This document shows, in pieces, positions 40,813 through 47,165 of a stretch of 47,165 nt of DNA; within the stretch, counting starts at the first letter, position 1, and the number at the start of each line of letters is the position of its first letter. The DNA is from Anaerolineales bacterium (lineage in GTDB: Bacteria; Chloroflexota; Anaerolineae; Anaerolineales; Villigracilaceae), in NCBI GenBank assembly GCA_025056175.1, contig JANWWK010000021.1:1-47165 (forward strand), in the 5' to 3' direction. The translations under genes and the position numbers were made by a program. The notes beneath the pieces are model-generated. The model was given only the letters and a program-made list of their open reading frames with translations. It made no database searches and was not told where the DNA came from.

Positions 40813-41754
40813 TCAAGCGCTTCGTTTCTTGAGCAATCCTCCCACCAGTATCATCAGCCCTAACACCACGAACGCACCAACCAGACCGGCGATGATGGTC
40901 GAAAGCGCGGTTTCTCCCAGGAAGGGGATGGTGTAATCTGGCAAAATCTGGTAAGGCGCGTCCAGTCCGGTGTCCAGGAAGCCCAGGTCTTCGGCCACAC
41001 GCTCCAGACCGTCGGGGTCGGCAGAAGCCAGGGGAGAAAGCAGAACTGCCACCAGCGAGACCAGGATGCCGGCAATGACCCAGCCGGTGCCACCTTTGGC
41101 GGCCACATTTTCGGCTTCCAGCAGGTCGGGCCGGGTTTGCATCAGGAAAGCCAGCGCGGCGACCGTAATCAGGGCCTCGCCGATTCCAATCAGCAGATGT
41201 ACGCCCAGCATGGCCGGCAAGACGATTTCCAGGCGGGAGGTGCCGCTCAGCCAGAGTTGCAGCGCGGTTAGCAGCGCTGCAGCGACGGTGGAGAGCCAGG
41301 CGGCCACGCCTGCGGCGGCCAGTTTCAGGGTTTTATTCGCAGAAGCCGAGACGATGCGGTACAACCCGAAGCCGATGATGGCCGTCAGGACGCCCATATT
41401 GAAAATGTTCGCACCCATCACCAGCAGTCCGCCATCCTGGAAGAGCAAGGCCTGAACGGCAATGACAGCGGTCATGACCAGAATGCCGGCCCAGGGGCCC
41501 AAAACGATAGCAGCCAGCGCACCGCCCAAAAAGTGGCCGGAGGTGCCGCCGGCAACGGGGAAGTTGAGCATTTGCGCGGCAAAAATGAAGGCTGCCATGA
41601 TGCCCATGAGCGGCACTTGTTTTTCCCCCAGTGCTTTGTTGGTTCGGCTAAGGGCGATGCCAACGAACAGGCCGGTCAGCGCCCAGAACACCAGCGAAGT
41701 AACCAGGTTGAGAAACCCATCGGGGATGTGCAGGGGAGCGGGGGCGTAGTGCAT
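40813..41754 (-). CDS. cbiM: Cobalt/nickel ECF transporter substrate component CbiM with PDGLE domain
   Basis: About 313 residues. N-terminal APLHIPDGFLN and later NFPVAGGTSGHFLGGALAAIVLGPWAG and ALLFQDGGLLVMGANIFNMG are classic CbiM motifs. The C-terminal part has a PDGLE domain (ADPDGLERVAEDLGFLD) plus a last membrane helix, the role of separate CbiN. Starting at 41754 gives MHYAPAP, keeping a His at position 2, with AAGGAG 7 nt upstream. ATG 41760 is the alternative and overlaps the fur stop by 4 nt. The motif usually at the extreme N-terminus (MHIPDG) lies eight residues inward. Cobalt versus nickel cannot be decided. Confidence 0.9.
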   Translation of the reverse strand: MHYAPAPLHIPDGFLNLVTSLVFWALTGLFVGIALSRTNKALGEKQVPLMGIMAAFIFAAQMLNFPVAGGTSGHFLGGALAAIVLGPWAGILVMTAVIAVQALLFQDGGLLVMGANIFNMGVLTAIIGFGLYRIVSASANKTLKLAAAGVAAWLSTVAAALLTALQLWLSGTSRLEIVLPAMLGVHLLIGIGEALITVAALAFLMQTRPDLLEAENVAAKGGTGWVIAGILVSLVAVLLSPLASADPDGLERVAEDLGFLDTGLDAPYQILPDYTIPFLGETALSTIIAGLVGAFVVLGLMILVGGLLKKRSA

Positions 41755-41756
41755 GT

Positions 41757-42188
41757 TCATTCTCCTTTCGGTTTGCAGCGTGGACAATAGCCGAGAAACG
41801 TGTGGTGTGTTTCGGTCAGCCGGTAACCGGTAGATTGCTCTAACCGTTCGTACAGCGGCTGTAAAAGACTATGTTCGATTTCAATTTCTGTTCCACAGTC
41901 CTGGCAGCGCAGGTGATGGTGTGGATGTCCGACGATTTCGTATTCCAGGCGTCCGTTACCGGTTGGCGTGGCACGCACGAAGCCGTTCAGACGCAGAAAA
42001 TCCAGGTTGCGATAGATGGTGGGTTCACTGACATGCGGTAACTTCGGGTGGAGATGCTCGAAAATTTCGGTAGGCGTCAGATGCCCACCGGCTTCGTATA
42101 GCACGTTCAGAATTGCCATGCGCGGCTGCGTCAGGCGGAATCCGCGCGCACGGATTTGTTCGGTAACATGAGTGGCAGAACAGGTCAT
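41757..42188 (-). CDS. Fur-family metalloregulator (Nur/Zur/Mur-like)
   Basis: 143 residues. Winged-helix RLTQPRMAILNVLYEAGGHLTPTEIFEHLHPKLPHVSEPTIYRNLDFL, then the metal-binding GHPHHHLRCQDCG and C-terminal ETHHTFLGYCPRCKP, i.e. two Cys-x2-Cys pairs for structural Zn and a His-rich sensor site. It sits at the head of the cbiMQO operon, so a nickel- or cobalt-sensing role is likely. The ATG has no ribosome binding site. A TACAAT lies 6 nt upstream, so the message is predicted leaderless. It overlaps or abuts cbiM at its 3' end. Confidence 0.9.
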   Translation of the reverse strand: MTCSATHVTEQIRARGFRLTQPRMAILNVLYEAGGHLTPTEIFEHLHPKLPHVSEPTIYRNLDFLRLNGFVRATPTGNGRLEYEIVGHPHHHLRCQDCGTEIEIEHSLLQPLYERLEQSTGYRLTETHHTFLGYCPRCKPKGE

Positions 42189-42192
42189 GTGC

Positions 42193-42214
42193 TTATTGTA
42201 ACTTATTACAATAA
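42193..42214 (-). promoter_or_regulatory. Fur-type operator overlapping its own -10
   Basis: Perfect 9-4-9 inverted repeat TTATTGTAA-N4-TTACAATAA directly upstream of the Fur-family gene. The minus-strand -10 TACAAT (42200-42195) is inside the left arm, so a bound repressor would block its own promoter and the cbiMQO genes. Confidence 0.75.
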
Positions 42215-42245
42215 AAAGGAATGGAAGTTGATGACTGATTTTTGA

Positions 42246-42273
42246 TTGACTTGCCCCGCAAACCTGCTATAAT
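42246..42273 (+). promoter_or_regulatory. Promoter of the lacI-type regulator gene
   Basis: TTGACT (42246-42251), 16-nt spacer, TATAAT (42268-42273). Predicted start near 42280 lies inside the operator at 42275-42292. Confidence 0.75.
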
Positions 42274-42274
42274 C

Positions 42275-42292
42275 ATTGAGAGCGCTCTCAAT
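42275..42292 (+). promoter_or_regulatory. LacI-family operator O1 at the transcription start
   Basis: Perfect 18-bp palindrome ATTGAGAGCGCTCTCAAT starting 2 nt after the -10. The GAGCGCTC core is typical of LacI-family sugar repressors, and its place gives direct repression. Confidence 0.8.
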
Positions 42293-42333
42293 CTGACGCA
42301 TCCCGCCGTGCGCGGTTGTTTTTTGACCTGTTG

Positions 42334-42347
42334 TGGGAGCGCTCCCA
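42334..42347 (+). promoter_or_regulatory. LacI-family operator O2 (CebR-box-like)
   Basis: Perfect palindrome TGGGAGCGCTCCCA 10 nt before the regulator ATG. It equals the consensus reported for the Streptomyces cellobiose repressor CebR. Shares the GAGCGCTC core with O1, 59 nt upstream centre to centre. Confidence 0.8.
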
Positions 42348-42357
42348 AACTGCTTGT

Positions 42358-43350
42358 ATGCCGCTCACTCTTGAAGATATTGCCCGAATCAGCGGGGTCT
42401 CCCGCTCAACCGTCTCGCGCGTGGTGAACGGGGGGGATAAGGTCAACCCGCAGACGCGCGAACGGGTGCTGGAAGTCATCCGGCAGTGGAACTATCAGCC
42501 GAATGCGGCAGCGCGCCGCCTGGCTGCCGGACGGAGCGATACGCTTGGCCTGCTCATTCCGGCGGGGGCCGGCGCGGCCTTCGAGGACCCGTATTTCTCG
42601 CAGGTGATTCGCGGCGTGGCCGCGGCGTGCAGTCGGCGCGATTATGCCCTGACGCTCTGGCTGACCGACCCGGAGCGCGAGCCGCGCGTGCTGCGCCGAC
42701 TGGCTGCCAACAACCTGGTGGATGGGGTAGTGGTCTCGTATACGCTGGCCGATGACCCGATTGTCGGCGAACTGCGGCGCGGTAATCTGCCGTTCGTGCT
42801 GATTGGCCATGCGCCCGACCCGGCCATCAACGCCGTGGCGCTGGATAACGTGGAAGCGGCGCGGGTGGCGGTGCGTTACCTGTTAGAACGCGGCTATCGG
42901 CGCATTGGCATCATTATGGGGGCGCCGAATCAGATAGACGCGCAAGACCGCCTGCGGGGGTTTACCGAAGTTCTCGAACAGGCCGGGGTCTTCGACCCAA
43001 CTCTGCTGGCGGAAGGCGATTTCTTGGAAGAAGGCGGCTATTCCGGGATGCGTTTGCTCTTGCCCCGTCGCCCGGAAGCCGTGTTTGCCGCCAACGACCT
43101 GATGGCGGTGGGCGCGTACCGCGCCATTCAGGAGGCCGGGTTGAGCATTCCGGCTGATGTTGCGATGGTGGGCTTCGATGATGTGCCGATGGCTGCGCAG
43201 CTGCATCCGCCGCTGACCACCATCCGCCAGCCGATGTATACGATGGGGCAGCTGGCTGTGGAGCGGTTGCTGGAGATTTTGCGCGACCCCCGCCAGCCGC
43301 CGCGTCAGATTCTCCTGCCGCCAGAACTGGTCGTCAGGCAATCGGCCTGA
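42358..43350 (+). CDS. LacI-family transcriptional repressor
   Basis: 330 residues. N-terminal helix-turn-helix LTLEDIARISGVSRSTVSRVVNGGDKVNPQTRERVLEVIRQWNYQPNAAARRLA with the hinge helix, followed by a periplasmic-binding-protein-like sensor core (LGLLIPAGAGAAFEDPYFSQVIRGVAAAC, VAVRYLLERGYRRIGIIMG, AVFAANDLMAVGAYRAIQEAGLSIPADVAMVGFDD). ATG 42358 is chosen for the MPLTLEDIA N-terminus. No good ribosome binding site is visible. The operators O1 and O2 imply self-repression. It is followed by GH3 and GH94 genes, so a beta-glucoside such as cellobiose is the likely inducer. Confidence 0.92.
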   Translation: MPLTLEDIARISGVSRSTVSRVVNGGDKVNPQTRERVLEVIRQWNYQPNAAARRLAAGRSDTLGLLIPAGAGAAFEDPYFSQVIRGVAAACSRRDYALTLWLTDPEREPRVLRRLAANNLVDGVVVSYTLADDPIVGELRRGNLPFVLIGHAPDPAINAVALDNVEAARVAVRYLLERGYRRIGIIMGAPNQIDAQDRLRGFTEVLEQAGVFDPTLLAEGDFLEEGGYSGMRLLLPRRPEAVFAANDLMAVGAYRAIQEAGLSIPADVAMVGFDDVPMAAQLHPPLTTIRQPMYTMGQLAVERLLEILRDPRQPPRQILLPPELVVRQSA

Positions 43351-43459
43351 ATGAAGGTGAAACCCTGAAATTGGCATTTCTTTGTGTACGTTGTGGTGAA
43401 AAAACTTTTGGACTCTGCTGAATTTGTTCAACCGAATCAGTCTATCTAAAGGAGAACGT

Positions 43460-46105
43460 ATGTCCCGTATTGAAACCCTGCTCCAGCAAATGACTCTCGA
43501 AGAGAAAATTTCCATGCTCGCCGGTGCCGACCTGTGGCACAGCGTGGCCGTGCCGCGCCTGAACATTCCGCAATTTCGGGTGACGGACGGTCCCAACGGC
43601 GCGCGCGGCACGTTGGGCAGCCTCAGCCCGCAGGCGGTGTGTACGCCCGTCGGGATTGCGCTTGGCGCGACCTGGAATCCTGACCTGGTGCGTCAGGTGG
43701 GCGAAGTGCTGGCCGATGAACTCAAGGTCAAAGGCGCGCAGATTCTCCTGGCGCCCACCGTCAACATTCACCGCACGCCGATTGCCGGGCGTAACTTCGA
43801 GTGCTTCAGCGAAGACCCGTTCCTGAGCGGGATGATTGCGGCGGCCTACATCCAGGGGATTCAGTCGAAAGGCGTGGGCGCCTGCATCAAACACTTCGTC
43901 GCCAACGACCAGGAATTTGAGCGCAATTCGATGAGTTCCGACGTGGACGAACGCCCGCTGCGCGAAATCTACCTGGAGCCGTTTCGGCTTGCCGTCCGCG
44001 CGGCCAGACCCTGGGCGGTGATGTCGGCGTACAACCGCGTCAACGGCGTGTATGCCTGCGAAAACGACCACACGCTCAAAGAGATTCTGAAAGGTGAGTG
44101 GGGCTTCGACGGGATTGTGATGTCGGACTGGATGGGGACGTATGACGAAGCCGTCCCGGCGGGCGGGCTGGATTTGGAAATGCCCGGCCCGGCGCGCTGG
44201 ATGTCGGCTGAAGTGGTGAAAAAGGCGCTCGAAAACGGCAGCCTGACCGAGAGCGCGCTCGATGACAAGGTGCGCCGTCTGCTGGGGGTGCTGGAAAAGG
44301 CCGGGTTGCTGGAGAATCCCCAGCCGCTTCCTAAAGAACGCAGCGAAGACCGCCCCGAACATCGCGCTGTGATGCGCGAGGCGGCGCGCGAGGCGATTGT
44401 CCTGCTCAAGAACGAGGGCGTGCTGCCGCTTCAAAATGTTCAGTCCATCGCGGTCATCGGGCCTCATGCCGCGCGCGCCAACATTTTGGGCGGCGGCAGT
44501 TCCAGCGTCAACCCGCATTACGCCGTTTCACCGCTGGCGGGCATTCGTCAGCGGGCTGGTGAATCCGTTCGGGTGGAGACGGCGCCCGGTTGTTTCATCA
44601 ACAGGACGCTGCCCGCGCCCCTGCCGGAAACGCTCACCACGCCCGATGGCAAGCGCGGCCTGCGCCTGAGCATTTTTGATAACGCGGAGTTATCGGGCGC
44701 GCCGGTTTTCACGCTGGATACGACCATCGTGCAGCATGGCTGGTGGGGCGGCGGCATCCCCAACATCACCGACCAATCCGTTTTTTCGGCGCGCATGGAG
44801 GGCTTCTTCACCCCACAGGAGAGCGGACGCCACACGCTGGGGTTGAATGTCACCGGGCGGGCGCGTTTGTATCTGGATGGCAGCCTGGTTGTTGACCATT
44901 GGGACCAGGCCGAAAGTGGACAGCAAAAGAACGCCGAACTTGACCTGGTAGCCGGACGCGCTTATGCGCTGAAGATTGATTATGTCTGGCAGGGCGACCC
45001 CTCCTGGCGCGCGCTGATGCTCGGACACCTGCCGCCGCAGGCCCCCGACCTGATGGACGAAGCGGTGGAACTGGCGCAACGTTCCGATGTGGCGGTGGTG
45101 GTGGTGGGGTTAAGCCCGGAATATGAATCGGAGGGCTTCGACCGCGCCGATATGAAACTGCCCGGTCAGCAGAATGAACTGATTCGCCGCGTGGCCGCCG
45201 TCAACCGCCGGACGATTGTGGTGCTGAATGCCGGTTCTGCGCTGGAAATGCCCTGGCTGGATGAAGTCGCGGCGGTTGTGCAGTTGTGGTATGCCGGACA
45301 GGAACAAGGCAATGCCCTGGCCGATGTCCTGTTTGGGGATGTCGCTCCGAGCGGCAAACTGCCCACCACCTTCCCCGTCCGCTTGCAGGATAACCCGGCC
45401 TACATCAACTACCCCGGCGAAAACGGCCACGTGCGCTATGGCGAGGGGATTTTTGTGGGCTACCGCTATTACGACAAGAAAGACCTGGCCCCGCTCTTCC
45501 CGTTTGGACACGGGCTTTCGTACACCACCTTCGCATATTCCAACCTGAAATTGAGCGCCGAACGGCTGACCGAAGCCGAGACGCTGACCGTGAGCGTTGA
45601 CGTGACCAACACCGGCGCGGTGGCAGGCAAAGAAGTGGTGCAGGTGTATGTGCGTGATGTTCAGGCGAAGGTCGCCCGCCCGGAAAAGGAACTGAAAGCC
45701 TTCCGAAAAGTGTCGCTGAAGCCCGGCGAAACACAAACCGTGACCGTTACGCTCGACCGCGAGGCCTTTTGGTACTTCGACACTGCCCGCAATGCCTGGG
45801 CCGTGGAACCCGGCCTCTTTGAGATTCTGGTTGGCGCTTCCAGCCGCGATATTCGCCTGAAGGCGCAGGTGGAGATTCTCGCTGCTGCGTCTGGGCGTTT
45901 GCACAGCGGCCTGACGTTGCGCGCCGTCTTGAATGACCCGCAGGGCAAAGCCGTGCTGAAGAAACACCTGGGCGAGATGCTGGAGATGCCCACTCTGGCG
46001 ATGGTGATGGATATGACCCTATCCGACATCGCCGAGAAGTTCGCCGCTTTTCTGCCCGAGGGATTGTTCGAGAAAATTATCGAAGATTTGAGCAAGGTGA
46101 AATAA
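43460..46105 (+). CDS. GH3 beta-glucosidase with PA14 insertion
   Basis: 881 residues. GH3 barrel with VTDGPNGARG, KHFVANDQEFERN and the nucleophile in GIVMSDWMGT (Asp223). After VIGPHAARANILGGGSSSV, a PA14-like domain (FSARMEGFFTPQESGRHTLGLNVTGRARLYLDGSLVVDHWD) is inserted before the C-terminal alpha/beta sandwich (VAVVVVGLSPEYESEGFDRADMKLPGQQNELIRRVA). A fibronectin-type III-like domain (VSVDVTNTGAVAGKEVVQVYV) follows. The last 70 residues (KKHLGEMLEMPTLAMVMDMTLSDIAEKFAAFLPEGLFEKIIEDLSK) form a helical tail found in some members. AAAGGAG precedes ATG 43460. No signal peptide, so cytoplasmic. Likely cellobiose or other beta-glucosides. Confidence 0.92.
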   Translation: MSRIETLLQQMTLEEKISMLAGADLWHSVAVPRLNIPQFRVTDGPNGARGTLGSLSPQAVCTPVGIALGATWNPDLVRQVGEVLADELKVKGAQILLAPTVNIHRTPIAGRNFECFSEDPFLSGMIAAAYIQGIQSKGVGACIKHFVANDQEFERNSMSSDVDERPLREIYLEPFRLAVRAARPWAVMSAYNRVNGVYACENDHTLKEILKGEWGFDGIVMSDWMGTYDEAVPAGGLDLEMPGPARWMSAEVVKKALENGSLTESALDDKVRRLLGVLEKAGLLENPQPLPKERSEDRPEHRAVMREAAREAIVLLKNEGVLPLQNVQSIAVIGPHAARANILGGGSSSVNPHYAVSPLAGIRQRAGESVRVETAPGCFINRTLPAPLPETLTTPDGKRGLRLSIFDNAELSGAPVFTLDTTIVQHGWWGGGIPNITDQSVFSARMEGFFTPQESGRHTLGLNVTGRARLYLDGSLVVDHWDQAESGQQKNAELDLVAGRAYALKIDYVWQGDPSWRALMLGHLPPQAPDLMDEAVELAQRSDVAVVVVGLSPEYESEGFDRADMKLPGQQNELIRRVAAVNRRTIVVLNAGSALEMPWLDEVAAVVQLWYAGQEQGNALADVLFGDVAPSGKLPTTFPVRLQDNPAYINYPGENGHVRYGEGIFVGYRYYDKKDLAPLFPFGHGLSYTTFAYSNLKLSAERLTEAETLTVSVDVTNTGAVAGKEVVQVYVRDVQAKVARPEKELKAFRKVSLKPGETQTVTVTLDREAFWYFDTARNAWAVEPGLFEILVGASSRDIRLKAQVEILAAASGRLHSGLTLRAVLNDPQGKAVLKKHLGEMLEMPTLAMVMDMTLSDIAEKFAAFLPEGLFEKIIEDLSKVK

Positions 46106-46148
46106 CCTGCTTGCCGCTCTTTCAGAGCGATGTGGAATGACCTGGCTG

Positions 46149-46176
46149 CCCTCGTCCCGCTGTACGGGGATGAGGG
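46149..46176 (+). other. Stem-loop after GH3 gene
   Basis: CCCTCGTCCCG and CGGGGATGAGGG pair (11 bp with one bulge and one G-U) around CTGTA. No T tract follows, so termination here is doubtful. Confidence 0.4.
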
Positions 46177-46225
46177 TGGCTGGATAATCACGTTTGAGTA
46201 ACGAGATGCGCTCTGCGCGCTCAAG

Positions 46226-46260
46226 TTCTCTCTCCTTATGGGAGAGGGTTAGGGTGAGGG
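46226..46260 (+). repeat. GGGAGAGGGTTAGGGTGAGGG-type palindromic repeat, copy 1
   Basis: TTCTCTCTCC TTAT GGGAGAGG hairpin followed by GTTAGGGTGAGGG. This resembles a class of dispersed intergenic elements. A related copy in the opposite orientation lies at 46813-46851, so the two flank the GH94 fragment. Confidence 0.55.
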
Positions 46261-46282
46261 CAAATATTTGCAAGGAGATGCT

Positions 46283-46858
46283 ATGAAATTCGGTTATTTT
46301 GATGATTCTCGCCGGGAATATGTCATCACCCGGCCCGATACGCCCCTGCCGTGGATTAACTATCTGGGCTGCGAAGCCTACTTTGGGCTGATTTCCAACA
46401 CCGCCGGGGGCTATTCGTTTTACCGAGATGCCCGCCTGCGCCGCCTGACGCGCTATCGCTATAACAACGCTCCGCTCGATATGGGCGGGCGATATATCTA
46501 CCTGCGCGATTCCGAAGGGTTCTGGTCGCCTTCGTGGATGCCCACCCGCGCCCCGCTCGATGAATATGAATGCCGTCACGGGCAGGGCTACACGGTCATC
46601 TCTTCCAAATCGCGCGGCATTCGCGCTTCGACGCGCTATTTTGTGCCGCTGGGCGAAACCCTGGAAGTTTGGGAACTGACTTTGACGAATGAGCGGCCTG
46701 TTTCCGCCGCGCTATCGGTTTTTTCGGCGGTGGAGTTCTGTTTGTGGGATGCGTGGGATGATGCCACGAACTATCAGCGCAATTATTCGACCGGCCAGGT
46801 GGAGGTGGAGGCCCTCACCCTCACCCCCAGCCCCTCTCCCACAGGGCGAGGGGGCTGA
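46283..46858 (+). pseudogene. GH94 cellobiose phosphorylase, N-terminal fragment interrupted
   Basis: The first 178 residues are good GH94 sequence: MKFGYFDDSRREYVITRPDT, PLPWINYLGCEAYFGLISNTAGGYSFYRD, LDMGGRYIYLRDSEG, YECRHGQGYT, SAVEFCLWDAWDDATNYQRNYSTGQVEVE. Real GH94 enzymes run to about 800 residues. After the VEVE the frame enters repeat DNA (LTLTPSPSPTGRGG) and stops at 46858. AAGGAG precedes ATG 46283. The position after the GH3 gene and the LacI regulator shows it was part of a cellobiose-use operon. The break is at about 46812. Whether the rest of the gene lies beyond the window cannot be seen. Confidence 0.75.
46813..46851 (+). repeat. Same repeat family, inverted copy, at the break in GH94
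   Basis: CCCTCACCCT ... CCCTCTCCC is the reverse complement of the 46241-46260 element, with a 10-nt insertion in between, and continues into CAGGGCGAGGGGG. It begins exactly where GH94 homology ends. Confidence 0.55.
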
Positions 46859-46861
46859 CAA

Positions 46862-46882
46862 TAGGGGCGTGCCGCGCGCGCC
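46862..46882 (+). repeat. GC-rich direct repeat, copy A
   Basis: TAGGGGCGTGCCGCGCGCGCC; copy B at 46951-46972 differs at one base in the shared part. The segment ATGCGCCCCTAC at 46915-46926 matches the reverse complement of the TAGGGGCG end. Confidence 0.6.
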
Positions 46883-46950
46883 TGCATTCTGGCACGACGG
46901 GGCGGGGTGCACGCGATGCGCCCCTACGCACCTATCAACCTAAGCCATTG

Positions 46951-46972
46951 TAGGGGCGCGCCGCGCGCGCCC
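46951..46972 (+). repeat. GC-rich direct repeat, copy B
   Basis: Second copy of the TAGGGGCG-(T/C)-GCCGCGCGCGCC element, 89 nt after copy A. Belongs to the GC-rich insert following the GH94 fragment. Confidence 0.6.
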
Positions 46973-47165
46973 GATGCGCACTCCCTGTGCTCCTCCCAGA
47001 GGGCTGCCAGAGATGCAGGCAATCAAAAGCCCTGCAAGGAGAGGGGGATGGGGATGACGCTGACGCACCTCACTGAACCAAGTCCGCGTTCAGGTCTACG
47101 TCGCTCTCCGCGTTCGCTGGCGCAGGCTGGGCTTGGGCGCGCTGCTTGCGGCGTTGGCGACGCGA
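46973..47165 (+). other. Window-end region without a recognised gene
   Basis: About 190 nt after the repeats. Short open frames in both directions exist, one preceded by AAGGAGAGGGGG at about 47035, but no family motif is visible, and it does not resume GH94 in any frame I read. A gene continuing beyond the window is possible. Confidence 0.3.

Noticed and set aside
46859-47165. Continuation of GH94 or a new transposase after the repeats
   Set aside because: No GH94 motif resumes in the frames I could read and no DDE or serine recombinase motif is visible; left as unassigned.

Overview
The window reads as a chromosomal segment of a bacterium, most likely a member of the Chloroflexota (Anaerolineae-like). 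That placement is inference. It rests on the moderately high GC content, the Pro/Thr-rich lipoprotein, the paired DUF4491-like membrane proteins, the PDGLE-extended CbiM and the tandem CydA paralogues. No rRNA, CRISPR array, phage block or transposase was seen. One tRNA is present. Most of the segment is dense, operon-organised core and metabolic DNA. The final 1 kb carries repeat-rich DNA that breaks a gene.

Layout. (a) 1-2052: aromatic amino acid genes (PLP aminotransferase, prephenate dehydratase) ending in a clear terminator. (b) 2091-2565: a gene-free stretch with a promoter, long-range RNA pairings and a terminator-like hairpin, then an SCP2-like protein. (c) 3051-5753: a polar amino acid ABC importer on the minus strand. 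(d) 5830-9658: a MoxR/CoxE-type ATPase-VWA pair, then the RNA ligase RtcB behind a leader with a 19-codon ORF and competing helices. (e) 9669-16088: a respiratory block with a solitary CydA, an Rrf2 regulator, a second CydA plus CydB, an SQR-like flavoprotein and a 41-residue membrane-type peptide. (f) 16100-17788: a tRNA with CAT anticodon and an AAA ATPase. (g) 17844-20722 (minus): YwiC-like, DUF2007, YedF/DsrE-like, NERD and low-molecular-weight phosphatase genes. (h) 20830-25594: two DUF4491-like proteins, kynureninase, a class III cyclase with a START-like domain and a DUF2179 protein.

(i) 25597-38005 (minus) may be one long transcription unit. It holds a lipoprotein, an orphan DNA methylase, DUF58, DUF1684, a BatA-like VWA protein, a double-VWA membrane protein, a trimethylamine-dehydrogenase-like flavoprotein and GlgX. 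(j) 38121-39226: an NAD-dependent epimerase/threonine-dehydrogenase-like SDR. (k) 39231-42214 (minus): a Fur-family regulator driving a CbiMQO nickel/cobalt importer. (l) 42246-46858: a LacI-family regulator with two strong operators, a GH3 beta-glucosidase, and a GH94 cellobiose-phosphorylase gene cut after about 178 codons by GC-rich repeats.

How the genes fit together. The bd oxidases, the SQR-like protein and the Fe-S-type Rrf2 regulator suggest microaerobic or sulfide/NO-tolerant quinol oxidation. GH3, GH94 and GlgX indicate use of beta-glucosides and glycogen. Several genes start directly at a -10 element (TATAAT, TACAAT or TAAAAT followed by 6-7 nt and the start codon), so leaderless mRNAs appear common here. 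The most unusual items are the rtcB leader (8293-8482), the structured RNA candidate at 2126-2451, the altered active site of the TMADH-like enzyme, the small peptide after the SQR gene, and the interrupted cellobiose phosphorylase gene.
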